Notes under the pieces: model-generated
Told to the model about the DNA's origin: nothing
Seen by the model: the letters and a program-made list of their open reading frames with translations, nothing else
Databases searched by the model: none
Part shown: positions 43,622-52,150 of the stretch, piece by piece
How the letters are laid out: each line of letters starts with the position of its first letter
Numbering within the stretch: the stretch's first letter is position 1
Program-made: the position numbers and the translations under genes
Assembly: GCF_900114345.1 (NCBI RefSeq)
Contig: NZ_FOZJ01000001.1
Location: 1 to 64,000, forward strand
Source: Microbacterium sp. cf046
GTDB taxonomy: Bacteria; Actinomycetota; Actinomycetes; Actinomycetales; Microbacteriaceae
Length of the DNA stretch: 64,000 nucleotides
Reading direction: 5' to 3'

Positions 43622-44950
43622 GAAGTCCTGGACATCGATGTCGCCCCGCGCCGCGCGCCGCGCTCCACCGCGCGGGTGGCGTGGCTGATCGGTCCGGCGC
43701 TGGTGGCGGGTGTTGCATACCTGGATCCCGGCAACGTCGCCAGCAACATGACCGCGGGCGCCAAGTACGGCTACCTGCTCGTGTGGGTCGTCGTGCTCGG
43801 GAATGTGATGGCCTGGCTCATCCAGTACCTCTCGGCCAAGCTCGGCATCGTCACCGGCAAGAGCCTGCCCGAGACACTCGGCGAGCGGATCGGCAACCGC
43901 TGGGCGCGCCGCGCCTACTGGGTGCAGGCCGAGCTCGTCGCGATGGCCACCGACATCGCCGAGGTGATCGGGGGCGCGGTCGCGCTGAACCTGCTGTTCG
44001 GCATCCCGCTGCTGTGGGGTGGAGTCATCACCGGCACCGTTTCGATCGTCCTGCTCGTCGTGCAGTCGCGGCGCGGCCCGCGCACCTTCGAATTCGTCGT
44101 GATCGGCCTGGTCGCGATCATCGCGATCGGCTTCACGTTCGGGGTCTTCATCGCACCACCCGAGGCGGGCGCCGTGGCCGCGGGACTCGTCCCTCGCTTC
44201 GAAGGCACCGGCTCCGTGCTGCTGGCGGCATCCATCCTGGGCGCGACGATCATGCCGCATGCGATCTACGCGCACAGCGCCCTGGCCCGCGACCGCTTCG
44301 CGCCGATCGCCGCGGGACGCCCCGAGGTGTTCCAATCCACGGAGGAATCGGCCGAGCCCCGGGCGAACGGAGCACTGGAAGACCAGCGCGGGATCTCGAC
44401 GGTGCGCCTGCTGCGGGCGACCAAGTGGGACGTGAGCATCGCGATGCTGATCGCGGGGACCGTGAACCTCTGCATCCTCCTCCTTGCCGCGGCGAACCTC
44501 GCCGGTGTCGAGGGCACTGACACGCTCGAAGGCGCCTACGCCGCCCTGGCCGACGGCATCGGCCCGATGGTCGCGACGCTCTTCGCGGTCGGCCTGCTCG
44601 CGAGCGGCCTGGCCTCCACATCTGTCGGCGCGTACGCCGGCGCCGAGATCATGCACGGTCTGCTCCATGTCCGCATCCCCCTCATCGCGCGGCGCCTCGT
44701 CACACTCATCCCGGCACTCCTGATCCTCGCGATCGGCGTCGACCCGACGCTGGCCCTCGTGCTGAGCCAGGTCGTGCTGTCGTTCGGCATCCCGTTCGCG
44801 CTCATCCCGCTCGTCGTGCTCACCGCGCAGCAGCGGACGCTCGGCAGGTTCCGCAACCGCGTCCTGACCACCGCGGCCGGGGTGGCGGCATCCGTCTTCC
44901 TCATCACGCTCAACGGCGTGCTGCTCTGGCTCGTGCTCACCGGCGCCTGA
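43613..44950 (+). CDS. mntH: Nramp-family divalent metal (manganese) importer
   Basis: A 445-residue Nramp transporter with eleven helices. Metal-binding motifs: DPGN in helix 1 (AYLDPGNVASNM) and MPH in helix 6 (GATIMPHAIYAHSALARDR). It imports Mn2+ (or Fe2+) with protons. GTG 43613 sits inside an operator, 6 nt after a -10 box, so the mRNA is probably leaderless. The mntR-like gene follows 31 nt downstream with its own leaderless box, forming a local feedback circuit. Confidence 0.95.
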   Translation: MPKEVLDIDVAPRRAPRSTARVAWLIGPALVAGVAYLDPGNVASNMTAGAKYGYLLVWVVVLGNVMAWLIQYLSAKLGIVTGKSLPETLGERIGNRWARRAYWVQAELVAMATDIAEVIGGAVALNLLFGIPLLWGGVITGTVSIVLLVVQSRRGPRTFEFVVIGLVAIIAIGFTFGVFIAPPEAGAVAAGLVPRFEGTGSVLLAASILGATIMPHAIYAHSALARDRFAPIAAGRPEVFQSTEESAEPRANGALEDQRGISTVRLLRATKWDVSIAMLIAGTVNLCILLLAAANLAGVEGTDTLEGAYAALADGIGPMVATLFAVGLLASGLASTSVGAYAGAEIMHGLLHVRIPLIARRLVTLIPALLILAIGVDPTLALVLSQVVLSFGIPFALIPLVVLTAQQRTLGRFRNRVLTTAAGVAASVFLITLNGVLLWLVLTGA

Positions 44951-44969
44951 GCGCGCGGGCACCGGCCGG

Positions 44970-44975
44970 TACCCT
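44970..44975 (+). promoter_or_regulatory. Leaderless -10 box (TACCCT) of mntR
   Basis: TACCCT, six bases before the GTG at 44982. Confidence 0.65.
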
Positions 44976-44981
44976 GAACGC

Positions 44982-45617
44982 GTGGCCTCCCCCGCCGTCG
45001 ATGACTACCTGAAGACGATCTACCACCACACCGAGTGGCAGACCGATCGCATCACGCCGTCGCAGCTGGCCGCCGAGCTCGGGCTCGCGCCGTCGAGCGT
45101 GACCGAGATGGTGCAGAAGCTCGCCGCGCAGGGGCTCGTCACGCACCGACCGTACGGACCGATCTCGCTGACGCCCGCGGGCGAGCGTCGCGCCGCGTCG
45201 ATCATCCGCCGCCACCGGCTCATCGAGACCTGGCTCGTCAGCGAGTTCGGCTACGCGTGGGACGAAGTGCACGACGAGGCCGAGGTCCTCGAGCACGCCC
45301 TGAGCGATCGACTGCTCGAGGGCATCGACGTCCGGCTCGGACGGCCGCGCTTCGACCCGCACGGAGACGCGATCCCGGATGCCGCCGGCCACGTGCACCG
45401 CGAGCCGTTCGTGCTGCTCTCCCGGGCGACACCCGGCCACATCGGGCGTGTGCTGCGGGTGAGCGACCGCGATCCGGAGGTGCTGCGCGCCGTCGAGACG
45501 GCCGGGGTCGCGGTCGGGGCGGCGGTGACGGTGACGGATGCCGCGTCCCTCCGAGTGGGCGGGGTCGATGTGGCGCTCCCGGCGGCCGCGGCCGAAGCGG
45601 TCTGGCTGAGCGCCTGA
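44982..45617 (+). CDS. mntR: DtxR/MntR-family metal-dependent repressor
   Basis: A 211-residue metalloregulator. The N-terminal winged helix is VDDYLKTIYHHTEWQTDRITPSQLAAELGLAPSSVTEMVQKLAAQGLV. The dimerisation/metal domain has RRHRLIETWLVSEFGYAWDEVHDEAEVLEHALSD with the His and Glu residues expected for metal binding. A C-terminal FeoA/SH3-like part follows (HIGRVLRVSDRDPEVLRAVETAGV). It lies beside mntH, whose promoter has two fitting palindromes, so manganese-dependent repression of mntH is the likely role. Fe2+ sensing (DtxR/IdeR) is the alternative. Confidence 0.9.
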   Translation: MASPAVDDYLKTIYHHTEWQTDRITPSQLAAELGLAPSSVTEMVQKLAAQGLVTHRPYGPISLTPAGERRAASIIRRHRLIETWLVSEFGYAWDEVHDEAEVLEHALSDRLLEGIDVRLGRPRFDPHGDAIPDAAGHVHREPFVLLSRATPGHIGRVLRVSDRDPEVLRAVETAGVAVGAAVTVTDAASLRVGGVDVALPAAAAEAVWLSA

Positions 45618-45668
45618 ACCCAGCGCCTGATCGCAGCGCCTGCCCGCAGCGCCTAAACCGCACTGGAC

Positions 45669-46631
45669 TCAGCGCTTCGCGACCTTCGCCGCCTTCGCGA
45701 ACGGCCAGCGCACTCCGGACGCGTCTTCGCAGACCGCCCACAGCCGCTCGGCGATCTCGGGATCGCGGGTGATCTTCGACGCCCGTCCGCGGTGCGGCTC
45801 GCCCCGCGCCACCAGCCGAGGCCCCCAGAACTCGCCACCGTCGACTTCCGGGTCCACGAGCGCGCGCACGAGCGTCCATGCGCCGTGCTCCTTGGACTGC
45901 GTGATCGCGAACTGAAGGTTGTCGGCGAACCGGGTGAGCCTGGTCGGACTGTTGACGCCCACGATCCCGGGCGTGCGACCGCTCGTCGAGTACCCCGGGT
46001 GCGCGACGACACTCGAGACGGCGACCCCCGCCGATCGGAGCCTGCGGTCGGCTTCCAGCCCCAGTGCCGCGGTGGCGACCTTGGACTGCACGTAGGCGCG
46101 CCACCCGGTGTAAGCGGAGACGAGCTGCGGGTCGACCGGGTCGTACTTCCACATCGACGTCGACATGCTGCCCAGCCAGACCATCCGCCCGGTCGCCTTC
46201 GCCAGAGAGGTCAGCAGGGCGCCCGCGAGCGCGAAATGGCCGAGCACGTTGGTCGCGAAGACGACCTCGTTGCCGTCGGCGGTCGACTCGCGCTCCTTGG
46301 GCGGGTGCACGATGCCGGCGTTCAGCAGCAGACCGTCGAGGGCTCCTCGGCCGCCGATCGTCGCGGCCGCCGCGCGCACCGAACCCAGGTTGCTGGTGTC
46401 CAGCAGCAGGGTCTCGACCCGGTCCGCAGCATCCGGGTTGCGTCGGCGCAGCGCGGCTCGCGCGGCCATCAGCCGGTTCGGACTGCGGCCGGTCATGTAC
46501 ACGCGCGCGCCCGCACCGACCAGCTGCTCGCTCGCGAAGTAGCCGAGGCCCGCGTTCGCGCCGGTCACCAGGTAGCTTCGACCGGTCAGATCGGGCAGGT
46601 GCTCGGGATTCCACGCCTGCTTTCGTGCCAC
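45669..46631 (-). CDS. Short-chain dehydrogenase (retinol-dehydrogenase-like)
   Basis: A 320-residue SDR with cofactor motif VTGANAGLGYFASE, NAG in LLLNAGIVHPP, NVLGHFALAGAL, and the catalytic YVQSK (Tyr-x3-Lys). The substrate is unknown; the family is oxidoreductase-like to broad alcohols or ketones. It is convergent with mntR. The GTG start at 46631 follows a TAGTGT box on the minus strand (46639-46644) by 7 nt. Confidence 0.87.
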   Translation of the reverse strand: MARKQAWNPEHLPDLTGRSYLVTGANAGLGYFASEQLVGAGARVYMTGRSPNRLMAARAALRRRNPDAADRVETLLLDTSNLGSVRAAAATIGGRGALDGLLLNAGIVHPPKERESTADGNEVVFATNVLGHFALAGALLTSLAKATGRMVWLGSMSTSMWKYDPVDPQLVSAYTGWRAYVQSKVATAALGLEADRRLRSAGVAVSSVVAHPGYSTSGRTPGIVGVNSPTRLTRFADNLQFAITQSKEHGAWTLVRALVDPEVDGGEFWGPRLVARGEPHRGRASKITRDPEIAERLWAVCEDASGVRWPFAKAAKVAKR

Positions 46632-46731
46632 GAGTTCGACACTAGGCCGCTTGCGGAGCGGAATCGCGACGGCACCCAGAAGTCATAGGCAGTTCGCACC
46701 CCTCCGCCGGTGGAGGACTGCACCCGCCGGA

Positions 46732-46737
46732 TAGGCT
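46732..46737 (+). promoter_or_regulatory. Leaderless -10 box (TAGGCT) of the NagD-like gene
   Basis: Six bases before the ATG at 46744. Confidence 0.65.
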
Positions 46738-46743
46738 GAGCCC

Positions 46744-47553
46744 ATGCGGACTCGCGCCGACATCGAATGCTGGCTGACCGACATGGACGGCGTCCTCGTC
46801 CACGAGAACACCCCCATCCCAGGGGCGGCCGCGCTGCTTCAGCAGTGGCGCGACGAGGGAACCCCGTTCCTGGTGCTGACGAACAACTCGATCTTCACGC
46901 CGAGAGACCTCTCGGCGCGCCTCCGGTCCTCGGGGCTCGTCGTGCCCGAGGAGCGGATCTGGACCTCGGCGCTCGCGACCGCTGACTTCCTGCACAGCCA
47001 GGCGCCCGGTGCGAGTGCGTTCGTCATCGGCGAAGCCGGCCTGACGACCGCGCTGCACGAGGCCGGCTTCATCATGACCGAGACCGATCCGGACTACGTC
47101 GTGGTCGGCGAGACGCGCAACTACTCGTTCGAGGCGATCACGAAGGCGATCCGCTTCATCGCCGCCGGCGCGCGGTTCATCGCGACCAACCCGGATGCGA
47201 CGGGCCCGTCGGTCGACGGCGTGCTGCCTGCGACCGGAGCGATCACCGCCCTCATCACGAAGGCGATCGGCAAGGAGCCCTACATCGTCGGCAAGCCGAA
47301 CCCGATGATGTTCCGCTCGGCCCTGAACCGGATCGGCGCGCACTCCGAGAACACCGGCATGATCGGCGACCGCATGGACACCGACATCGTCGCGGGCATC
47401 GAGGCGGGGCTGCACACCGTGCTGGTCCTCACGGGCATCAGCGACGCCGCCGAGATCGAACGGTACCCCTTCCGGCCCGACGAAGTGCTCGAGTCGGTCG
47501 CCGACCTGCTGGCGACCGAGCCGATCGAGGCAGAAGAGGTGGACATCCTCTGA
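46744..47553 (+). CDS. HAD-family phosphatase, NagD-like
   Basis: A 269-residue HAD superfamily (subfamily IIA) hydrolase. Motif I is [12 protein letters not shown] (nucleophile Asp13, acid/base Asp15), motif II LTNNS, motif III Lys in VGKPNPMMF, motif [17 protein letters not shown]. It dephosphorylates small phosphates such as nucleotides or sugar phosphates. It starts an operon with the YdeI-like and microprotein genes through overlapping stop/start codons. Confidence 0.92.
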   Translation: MRTRADIECWLTDMDGVLVHENTPIPGAAALLQQWRDEGTPFLVLTNNSIFTPRDLSARLRSSGLVVPEERIWTSALATADFLHSQAPGASAFVIGEAGLTTALHEAGFIMTETDPDYVVVGETRNYSFEAITKAIRFIAAGARFIATNPDATGPSVDGVLPATGAITALITKAIGKEPYIVGKPNPMMFRSALNRIGAHSENTGMIGDRMDTDIVAGIEAGLHTVLVLTGISDAAEIERYPFRPDEVLESVADLLATEPIEAEEVDIL

Positions 47554-48128
47554 TGGGCGCGCTCGATGACGGCGAGCGCGTGCTGGCGCCGGATGCCGAG
47601 ACCTGGCGAGCCTGGCTCGAGGAGAATCACTCGAGCTCGACCGGCGCCTGGCTCGTGCGCGCCCGGCCCGGGTCGGATGTGGAGGTCATCGGCTACGAGG
47701 ACGCGATCCTGCAGGCGCTGTGCTTCGGGTGGATCGACGGCCCGGTGCGCAGCTTCGACGAGCGGATCGGAGGGCTCTGGTTCGCGCCGCGGCGCCCGTC
47801 GAGCGGGTGGGCGGCGACGAACAAGGCCCGGCTGATCCTGCTTGAGGAGCGCGGGCTCATGGCGGAGGCCGGCATCCGCGCGGTCGAGGTCGCGAAGGCG
47901 AACGGCGCGTGGACCATGCTCGACAACGCCGAGGCGCTGCGCGAGCCCGACGACCTCGCCGCCGCGCTCGACGCCGACGCGGCCGCCCGGGCGGCCTGGG
48001 ACGCATTCCCGCCCTCCGCGCGCAAGTTCGGCATCGCCGCGGTCGACGCTGCACGCCGCCTCGAGACGCGCGCCGCGCGCATCGCGAAGATCGTCACGGA
48101 TGCCGCCGCCGGAAAGAGGCCCGCATGA
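47553..48128 (+). CDS. YdeI/OmpD-associated family protein
   Basis: A 191-residue YdeI-type protein (APDAETWRAWLEENHSSSTGAWLVRA, ALCFGWIDGPVRSFDE, WAATNKARLILLEERGLMAEAG, then a helical end with PPSARKFG). Some members protect against bacteriocins or cell-wall stress; the mechanism is not known. It overlaps both neighbours by stop/start codons (TGATG before, ATGA after), so it is translationally coupled to the phosphatase and the microprotein. Confidence 0.85.
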   Translation: MGALDDGERVLAPDAETWRAWLEENHSSSTGAWLVRARPGSDVEVIGYEDAILQALCFGWIDGPVRSFDERIGGLWFAPRRPSSGWAATNKARLILLEERGLMAEAGIRAVEVAKANGAWTMLDNAEALREPDDLAAALDADAAARAAWDAFPPSARKFGIAAVDAARRLETRAARIAKIVTDAAAGKRPA

Positions 48129-48238
48129 ACGAATTCGAGCAGAACCTGCTGTTCGCCGCGACCGGGATCGTGCTGGTGGGCACGCTCATCGTGTTCGTGT
48201 GGCAGTACATGCGCAACAACCGCCGCGACAAGGACTGA
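48125..48238 (+). CDS. 37-aa single-helix membrane microprotein
   Basis: A 37-residue protein, too short for most gene finders. A short polar N-terminus (MNEFEQN) is followed by one membrane helix (LLFAATGIVLVGTLIVFVWQYM, residues 8-29) and a basic tail RNNRRDKD, predicting N-out/C-in. The ATG overlaps the previous stop (ATGA), which strongly supports translation. Its stop is only 2 nt from the convergent pyrE stop. No family is recognised. Confidence 0.75.
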   Translation: MNEFEQNLLFAATGIVLVGTLIVFVWQYMRNNRRDKD

Positions 48239-48240
48239 GG

Positions 48241-48819
48241 CTACTGCGGCTGAAGCCCCAGGTCGTCGAGGTCGATCGCGGCGAGCCACTCCAGTCCCTC
48301 CGCCTCGACCGCGGCCTGCGCGCCCGTCTTGCGGTCGACGATCACCGCGACGGCGACCGGGTTCGCGCCCTCACGGCGCAGCGCCTCGACGGCCTTGAGC
48401 GCGGACTGCCCGGTGGTCGATGTGTCTTCGAGCACGACGACGCGCTTGCCCGACACGTCCGCCCCTTCCACCTGCCGACCGCGGCCGTGATCCTTCGGCT
48501 CCTTGCGGACGACGAACGCATCAAGCGGTGCGTCCGTGCGCGAGGATTCGTGCATCACCGCGTTCGCGATCGGATCGGCGCCGAGCGTGAGCCCGCCGAC
48601 CGCGACGATGCCGTCGACATCGCGGACGAGGTCGAGCATGATGCGCCCGATCGCCGGAGCGGCGCGGTGGTCGAGAGTGAGCTTGCGCATGTCGACGTAA
48701 TAGGTCGCCTTCTTGCCGCTGGAGAGCGTGAAGTCGCCGTGGAAGACGGCCTCGTCCTTGATCAGGGCGATGAGGGCCTGGCGGTCGGCTTCGAGCTCGG
48801 GCGTGCTGGCGGCGGTCAT
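48241..48819 (-). CDS. pyrE: Orotate phosphoribosyltransferase
   Basis: A 192-residue OPRTase joining orotate and PRPP to form OMP in pyrimidine synthesis. PRPP-binding motif: VVVLEDTSTTGQSALKAVEAL; upstream YYVDMRKLTLDHRAAPAIG and AVGGLTLGADPIANAVMHES match the family, with Lys residues in RKEPKDHGRG for the flexible loop. It has a leaderless box TAAACT (48827-48832 minus) 7 nt before the ATG. It is not in an operon with other pyr genes here. Confidence 0.95.
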   Translation of the reverse strand: MTAASTPELEADRQALIALIKDEAVFHGDFTLSSGKKATYYVDMRKLTLDHRAAPAIGRIMLDLVRDVDGIVAVGGLTLGADPIANAVMHESSRTDAPLDAFVVRKEPKDHGRGRQVEGADVSGKRVVVLEDTSTTGQSALKAVEALRREGANPVAVAVIVDRKTGAQAAVEAEGLEWLAAIDLDDLGLQPQ

Positions 48820-48856
48820 GTCCTCGAGTTTACGGATGCCGCAGCCCGGCCCCGGA

Positions 48857-48862
48857 TAGCCT
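48857..48862 (+). promoter_or_regulatory. Leaderless -10 box (TAGCCT) of the phosphotransferase gene
   Basis: Six bases before the ATG at 48869. Confidence 0.65.
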
Positions 48863-48868
48863 CGAGCG

Positions 48869-49621
48869 ATGGAGCATCTTCCTGGCGGGTCGGGGGGCGT
48901 CTGGCTCGGCGACGACCCGGCGCACGGCCCGACGGTGCACCGCCCGACGGGCCCCTGGAGCCCTGCGGTCCACGAGCTTCTGAACTTCCTCGCAGACGCC
49001 GGGCTCGACGGCATCCCCCGCGTGCTCGGCTTCGACGATGCCGGCCGAGAGGTGCTCACGTTCGTGCCCGGCCGCACGGTCGCCGTGGACTCGGAGGCAC
49101 CGGCGGACGCGACGCTGACGGATGCCGCGCGGTGGCTGCGGCGATTCCACGATGCGGTGGCCGCCTATGACCCGGGGCCGCGCACGTGGCGTCAGAGCTC
49201 GGCCGGTCTCGAGCCCGGACAGCTGATCTGTCACAACGACACAGGGGCGTACAACTGGATCGTCGAGGCCGATCGCTTCGTGGGCATGATCGATTGGGAT
49301 CAGGCCGGCCCGGGGCTGCCGCTGGACGATCTCGCGTTCCTGTGCTGGAGCGGCATCCCGCTGTTCCGCGAGATCCCCACGACGGATGCCGCGCACCGTG
49401 TGCAGATCGCGGCGGAGGCGTACGGCGGCGTCGAACCGCGCGCCCTGCTGGACGCGGTCGCAGATCGCATGCAGCGGGCATCCGACCGGATCGCGGCCGG
49501 CATCGAGCGGGGCGATCCCGGCATGATGGCGCTGCGCGCGGTCGGCGAGCCCGAGCGCACTCGGCGCCGCGTCGACGCGTTCTCGGCCCGACTGCCGGCG
49601 CTCCGCGCGGCGCTCAGCTGA
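48869..49621 (+). CDS. Aminoglycoside-phosphotransferase-like kinase
   Basis: A 250-residue APH/choline-kinase-fold protein. The catalytic loop is ICHNDTGAYNWI (His-x-Asp with following Asn) and the metal-binding motif is MIDWDQAG. The N-terminal lobe is short and glycine-rich (LPGGSGGVWLGDD), and the usual ATP-anchoring Lys is not obvious. It phosphorylates a small molecule; drug resistance cannot be inferred. It is divergent from pyrE, with a leaderless start. Confidence 0.87.
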   Translation: MEHLPGGSGGVWLGDDPAHGPTVHRPTGPWSPAVHELLNFLADAGLDGIPRVLGFDDAGREVLTFVPGRTVAVDSEAPADATLTDAARWLRRFHDAVAAYDPGPRTWRQSSAGLEPGQLICHNDTGAYNWIVEADRFVGMIDWDQAGPGLPLDDLAFLCWSGIPLFREIPTTDAAHRVQIAAEAYGGVEPRALLDAVADRMQRASDRIAAGIERGDPGMMALRAVGEPERTRRRVDAFSARLPALRAALS

Positions 49622-49637
49622 TGGCGCCCACGCGCTG

Positions 49638-49690
49638 ACTTGCCCTGAATGCAGGAACCGACGGCGTGTCGGCCTGCATTCAGGGCAAGT
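49638..49690. repeat. Perfect 18-bp inverted repeat with inner 5-bp stem
   Basis: ACTTGCCCTGAATGCAGG (49638-49655) and its exact complement (49673-49690) enclose CCGAC (49658-49662) and GTCGG (49668-49672). It lies between convergent genes 16-17 nt from each stop and is a strong bidirectional terminator-like cruciform. Confidence 0.8.
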
Positions 49691-49706
49691 GGATCGAGGA
49701 CGCAGA

Positions 49707-50516
49707 TCAGGGAAGCTGGTCGCCGAACTCCCCGTAGAGCCAGTCGAGGTCGTCCGCACGGTCGACGCGGTACACGCCACCGGTACCGGCGCAGGTGCTG
49801 TTCTTGCCGAAGGACGTGACGCCCGCGATCACCGTCGAGGTGCCGATGAAGTTCGGGCCGCCCGAGTCGCCCGAGCATGTGCCGCCCGTGTGCGCGTTGT
49901 TCGACAGGATCAGCGAGCCGTCGCCGGTGTAGCCCGTGTTGATCGAGTTGAGCTTCGGAGTAGACACCATCCGGGTGCGCAGCGCCTCGGTCTTCCACGA
50001 TGCCGCATCGGGGAAGCTCTTCTGCAGGCCGTAGCCGACCGCGGTGAAGGTCGCGTCCTTCTTGCCGCTCTTGGTGAAGGCGTCGAGCTGATCGAGCGCC
50101 GGGAGCGTGCCGTAGGTGGGCAGGATGACGGGCGTGTCGAGGACGACGACACCGAGGTCATGGAGATAGAACGCCGCGTCGTCGTACTCCGGGTGCACGT
50201 ACGGAGTGCCGCCGACCTGGCCCGTGAAGGGGTAGCCGTATGCCGCCGGCGTCGGCTCGAGGTCGCTCTGGAACCAGATCTCCGCATGATCGGCATCGAA
50301 CGTGCAGTGACCGGCGGTGAGGAAGATCGTCGGCGAGATCAGCGTGCCGCTGCAGCGCCACATCGGGTTGCCTTCGTCGTCCTGCGCGACCATGAGGCCG
50401 ACGTACGGGTGGTTCTCGCCGTCGGGTACGCCGTCCGTGATGGCTGATGCGGGTGATGCGGCCAGGACGACCAGGGCGAGTGCCGCAACGGTCGCGGCGA
50501 GCGCTTTGTGGCGCAT
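49707..50516 (-). CDS. Secreted trypsin-like serine protease (S1)
   Basis: A 269-residue secreted S1 peptidase. It has a Sec signal peptide ending AASPASA (about residue 25), then ITDGVPDG at the mature N-terminus. The catalytic triad is His70 (TAGHC), Asp120 (YLHDLGV) and Ser218 (SGDSGGP). Paired Cys at the active-site His (Cys58 or so and Cys71) and near Ser218 suit disulfides outside the cell. No long pro-region is seen. It converges with the phosphotransferase gene across the palindrome. Confidence 0.93.
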   Translation of the reverse strand: MRHKALAATVAALALVVLAASPASAITDGVPDGENHPYVGLMVAQDDEGNPMWRCSGTLISPTIFLTAGHCTFDADHAEIWFQSDLEPTPAAYGYPFTGQVGGTPYVHPEYDDAAFYLHDLGVVVLDTPVILPTYGTLPALDQLDAFTKSGKKDATFTAVGYGLQKSFPDAASWKTEALRTRMVSTPKLNSINTGYTGDGSLILSNNAHTGGTCSGDSGGPNFIGTSTVIAGVTSFGKNSTCAGTGGVYRVDRADDLDWLYGEFGDQLP

Positions 50517-50629
50517 GTGGGGACCCCTTTCTTTGGGTTAACAGAGACTCACACAACTGCCGGATCCGGACAAGGGTCTGCGCGCGATCTCATGCAACCG
50601 ATGCACGGGAGAGCGTCGGCGGGCCGCCG

Positions 50630-50635
50630 TAGGCT
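50630..50635 (+). promoter_or_regulatory. Leaderless -10 box (TAGGCT) of the exonuclease gene
   Basis: Six bases before the ATG at 50642. Confidence 0.65.
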
Positions 50636-50641
50636 TGGTGC

Positions 50642-51481
50642 ATGCGGCTTGCCACGTGGAACGTCAACTCCGTCCGAGCCCGGGTCGACCGGATCGTCGA
50701 CTTCGCGGTGCGCGAGTCGATCGACGTCCTGGCGATGCAGGAGATCAAGTGCAAGGCCGAGCAGTTCCCGTTCGAGCAGTTCGAGGAGGCCGGCTACCAC
50801 GTCGAGGCGCACGGGTTCTCGCAGTGGAACGGCGTCGCGATCGCGAGCAGGGATCCGCTCACGGACGTGGCATATGCCTTCCCCGGAATGCCCGGCTTCG
50901 CGAAGGACGGAGCCGCGGCCGACGCCCCGCAGGAGGCCCGCGCGATCGGGGCGACGGTGGGCGGCATCCGTGTCTGGAGCCTGTACGTGCCCAACGGCAG
51001 GGCCCTCGGCGATCCGCACTTCTTCTACAAGCTGGACTGGCTGAGCGCGCTGCAGCAGTACACGACCGATGCCCTCGAGACCGACCCAGACATGGCGCTT
51101 GCGCTCGTCGGCGATTTCAACATCGCACCGACGGATGCCGACAACGGTGATCCCGCTGTCGTACCGGGGTTCTCCACGCACGTCTCACCGCCCGAGCGCG
51201 AGGCCTTCGCCGCGCTCGAGTCGGCCGGCCTGACCGATGTCGTGCGTCCGCTCGTCCCCACGGGCTACACCTACTGGGACTACAAGCGACTGCGCTTCCC
51301 CAAGAACGAGGGGATGCGGATCGACTTCATCCTCGGCTCGCACGCGTTCGCCGACGCGGTCACCGGCGCCACGATCCACCGGAACGAGCGCAAGGGCGAG
51401 GCGCCCAGCGATCACGTCCCGGTGGTGGTCGACCTCGACCTCGAGGGCCCCGACGACGACGATCGCCCGATGATCTTCTGA
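50642..51481 (+). CDS. xthA: Exodeoxyribonuclease III (AP endonuclease)
   Basis: A 279-residue ExoIII/EEP-family nuclease for base-excision repair. Key motifs: RLATWNVNSVRARVDR (Asn), AMQEIKCKAEQFP (metal-binding Glu), the Tyr of WSLYVPNGRALGDP, LVGDFNIAPTDAD (catalytic Asp, Asn) and the C-terminal SDHVPVVVDLDL (Asp, His). It removes nucleotides 3'-5' and incises AP sites. It is preceded by a leaderless box and is monocistronic. Confidence 0.95.
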   Translation: MRLATWNVNSVRARVDRIVDFAVRESIDVLAMQEIKCKAEQFPFEQFEEAGYHVEAHGFSQWNGVAIASRDPLTDVAYAFPGMPGFAKDGAAADAPQEARAIGATVGGIRVWSLYVPNGRALGDPHFFYKLDWLSALQQYTTDALETDPDMALALVGDFNIAPTDADNGDPAVVPGFSTHVSPPEREAFAALESAGLTDVVRPLVPTGYTYWDYKRLRFPKNEGMRIDFILGSHAFADAVTGATIHRNERKGEAPSDHVPVVVDLDLEGPDDDDRPMIF

Positions 51482-51488
51482 CGAGCGC

Positions 51489-52103
51489 TCAGTCCTGAAG
51501 GGACATGTCCCCCGTGGTCGGCAGACCGGCCGGACCGTAGCGCAGCTGCACGGCGGTTCCGCCGGTGATCGGCGGCTCGAGCAGGCGGAGGTTCGCCGGC
51601 GCCGCGCCATCGGGGAAGACCTTCTTGCCCTGCCCGAGGACGACCGGGTACACCCACAGGTTCAGCTCGTCATAGGCCTCCGCCGCGAGAAGCGAGTGCA
51701 CGAAGTCGATGCTCCCGATCACGTGGATGTCCTCGTGCGCTTCGCGCAGCGCCGCGACGGATGCCGCCGCATCCGGTCCGAGCTGTCGTGCGCCCTGCCA
51801 CTCGAGGGCGGGAGTGCCACGGGAGGCGACGTACTTCGGGATCTCGGCGAAGCGACGCCCGATCGGGTTGTCCACATGCAGCGGCCAGTACGCGGCGAAG
51901 ATGTCGTACGTCCGGCGGCCCAGGACGAGTGCGTCCATGCCGGCGATGCCCGCGCCGATCTGCTCGCCGATCACGGGGTCGGGCAGCGGTGCCTGCCAGC
52001 CGCCGTAGGGGAATCCGCCAGAGGTGTCCTCCTCGGGTCCTCCCGGCGCCTGAGCCACGCCGTCCAGTGTCATGAACAGATCGATCTTGATGCGACCGGT
52101 CAT
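51489..52103 (-). CDS. Dihydrofolate-reductase-fold protein (RibD-C-like)
   Basis: A 204-residue protein of the RibD C-terminal/DHFR-like family (KIDLFMTLDGVAQAPGGPEEDTSGGF, DALVLGRRTYDIFAAYWP, VIGSIDFVHSLLAAEAYDELNLWVYPVVLGQGKKVF). Such proteins bind NADPH and probably reduce an unknown substrate; they are not the housekeeping FolA. It is the last gene of a VOC-HxlR-reductase operon. Confidence 0.88.
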   Translation of the reverse strand: MTGRIKIDLFMTLDGVAQAPGGPEEDTSGGFPYGGWQAPLPDPVIGEQIGAGIAGMDALVLGRRTYDIFAAYWPLHVDNPIGRRFAEIPKYVASRGTPALEWQGARQLGPDAAASVAALREAHEDIHVIGSIDFVHSLLAAEAYDELNLWVYPVVLGQGKKVFPDGAAPANLRLLEPPITGGTAVQLRYGPAGLPTTGDMSLQD

Positions 52104-52150
52104 GCTGTCCTCCTCTTCTCGGTGGTGTGCGACGCGCGTCGCATCACCGC

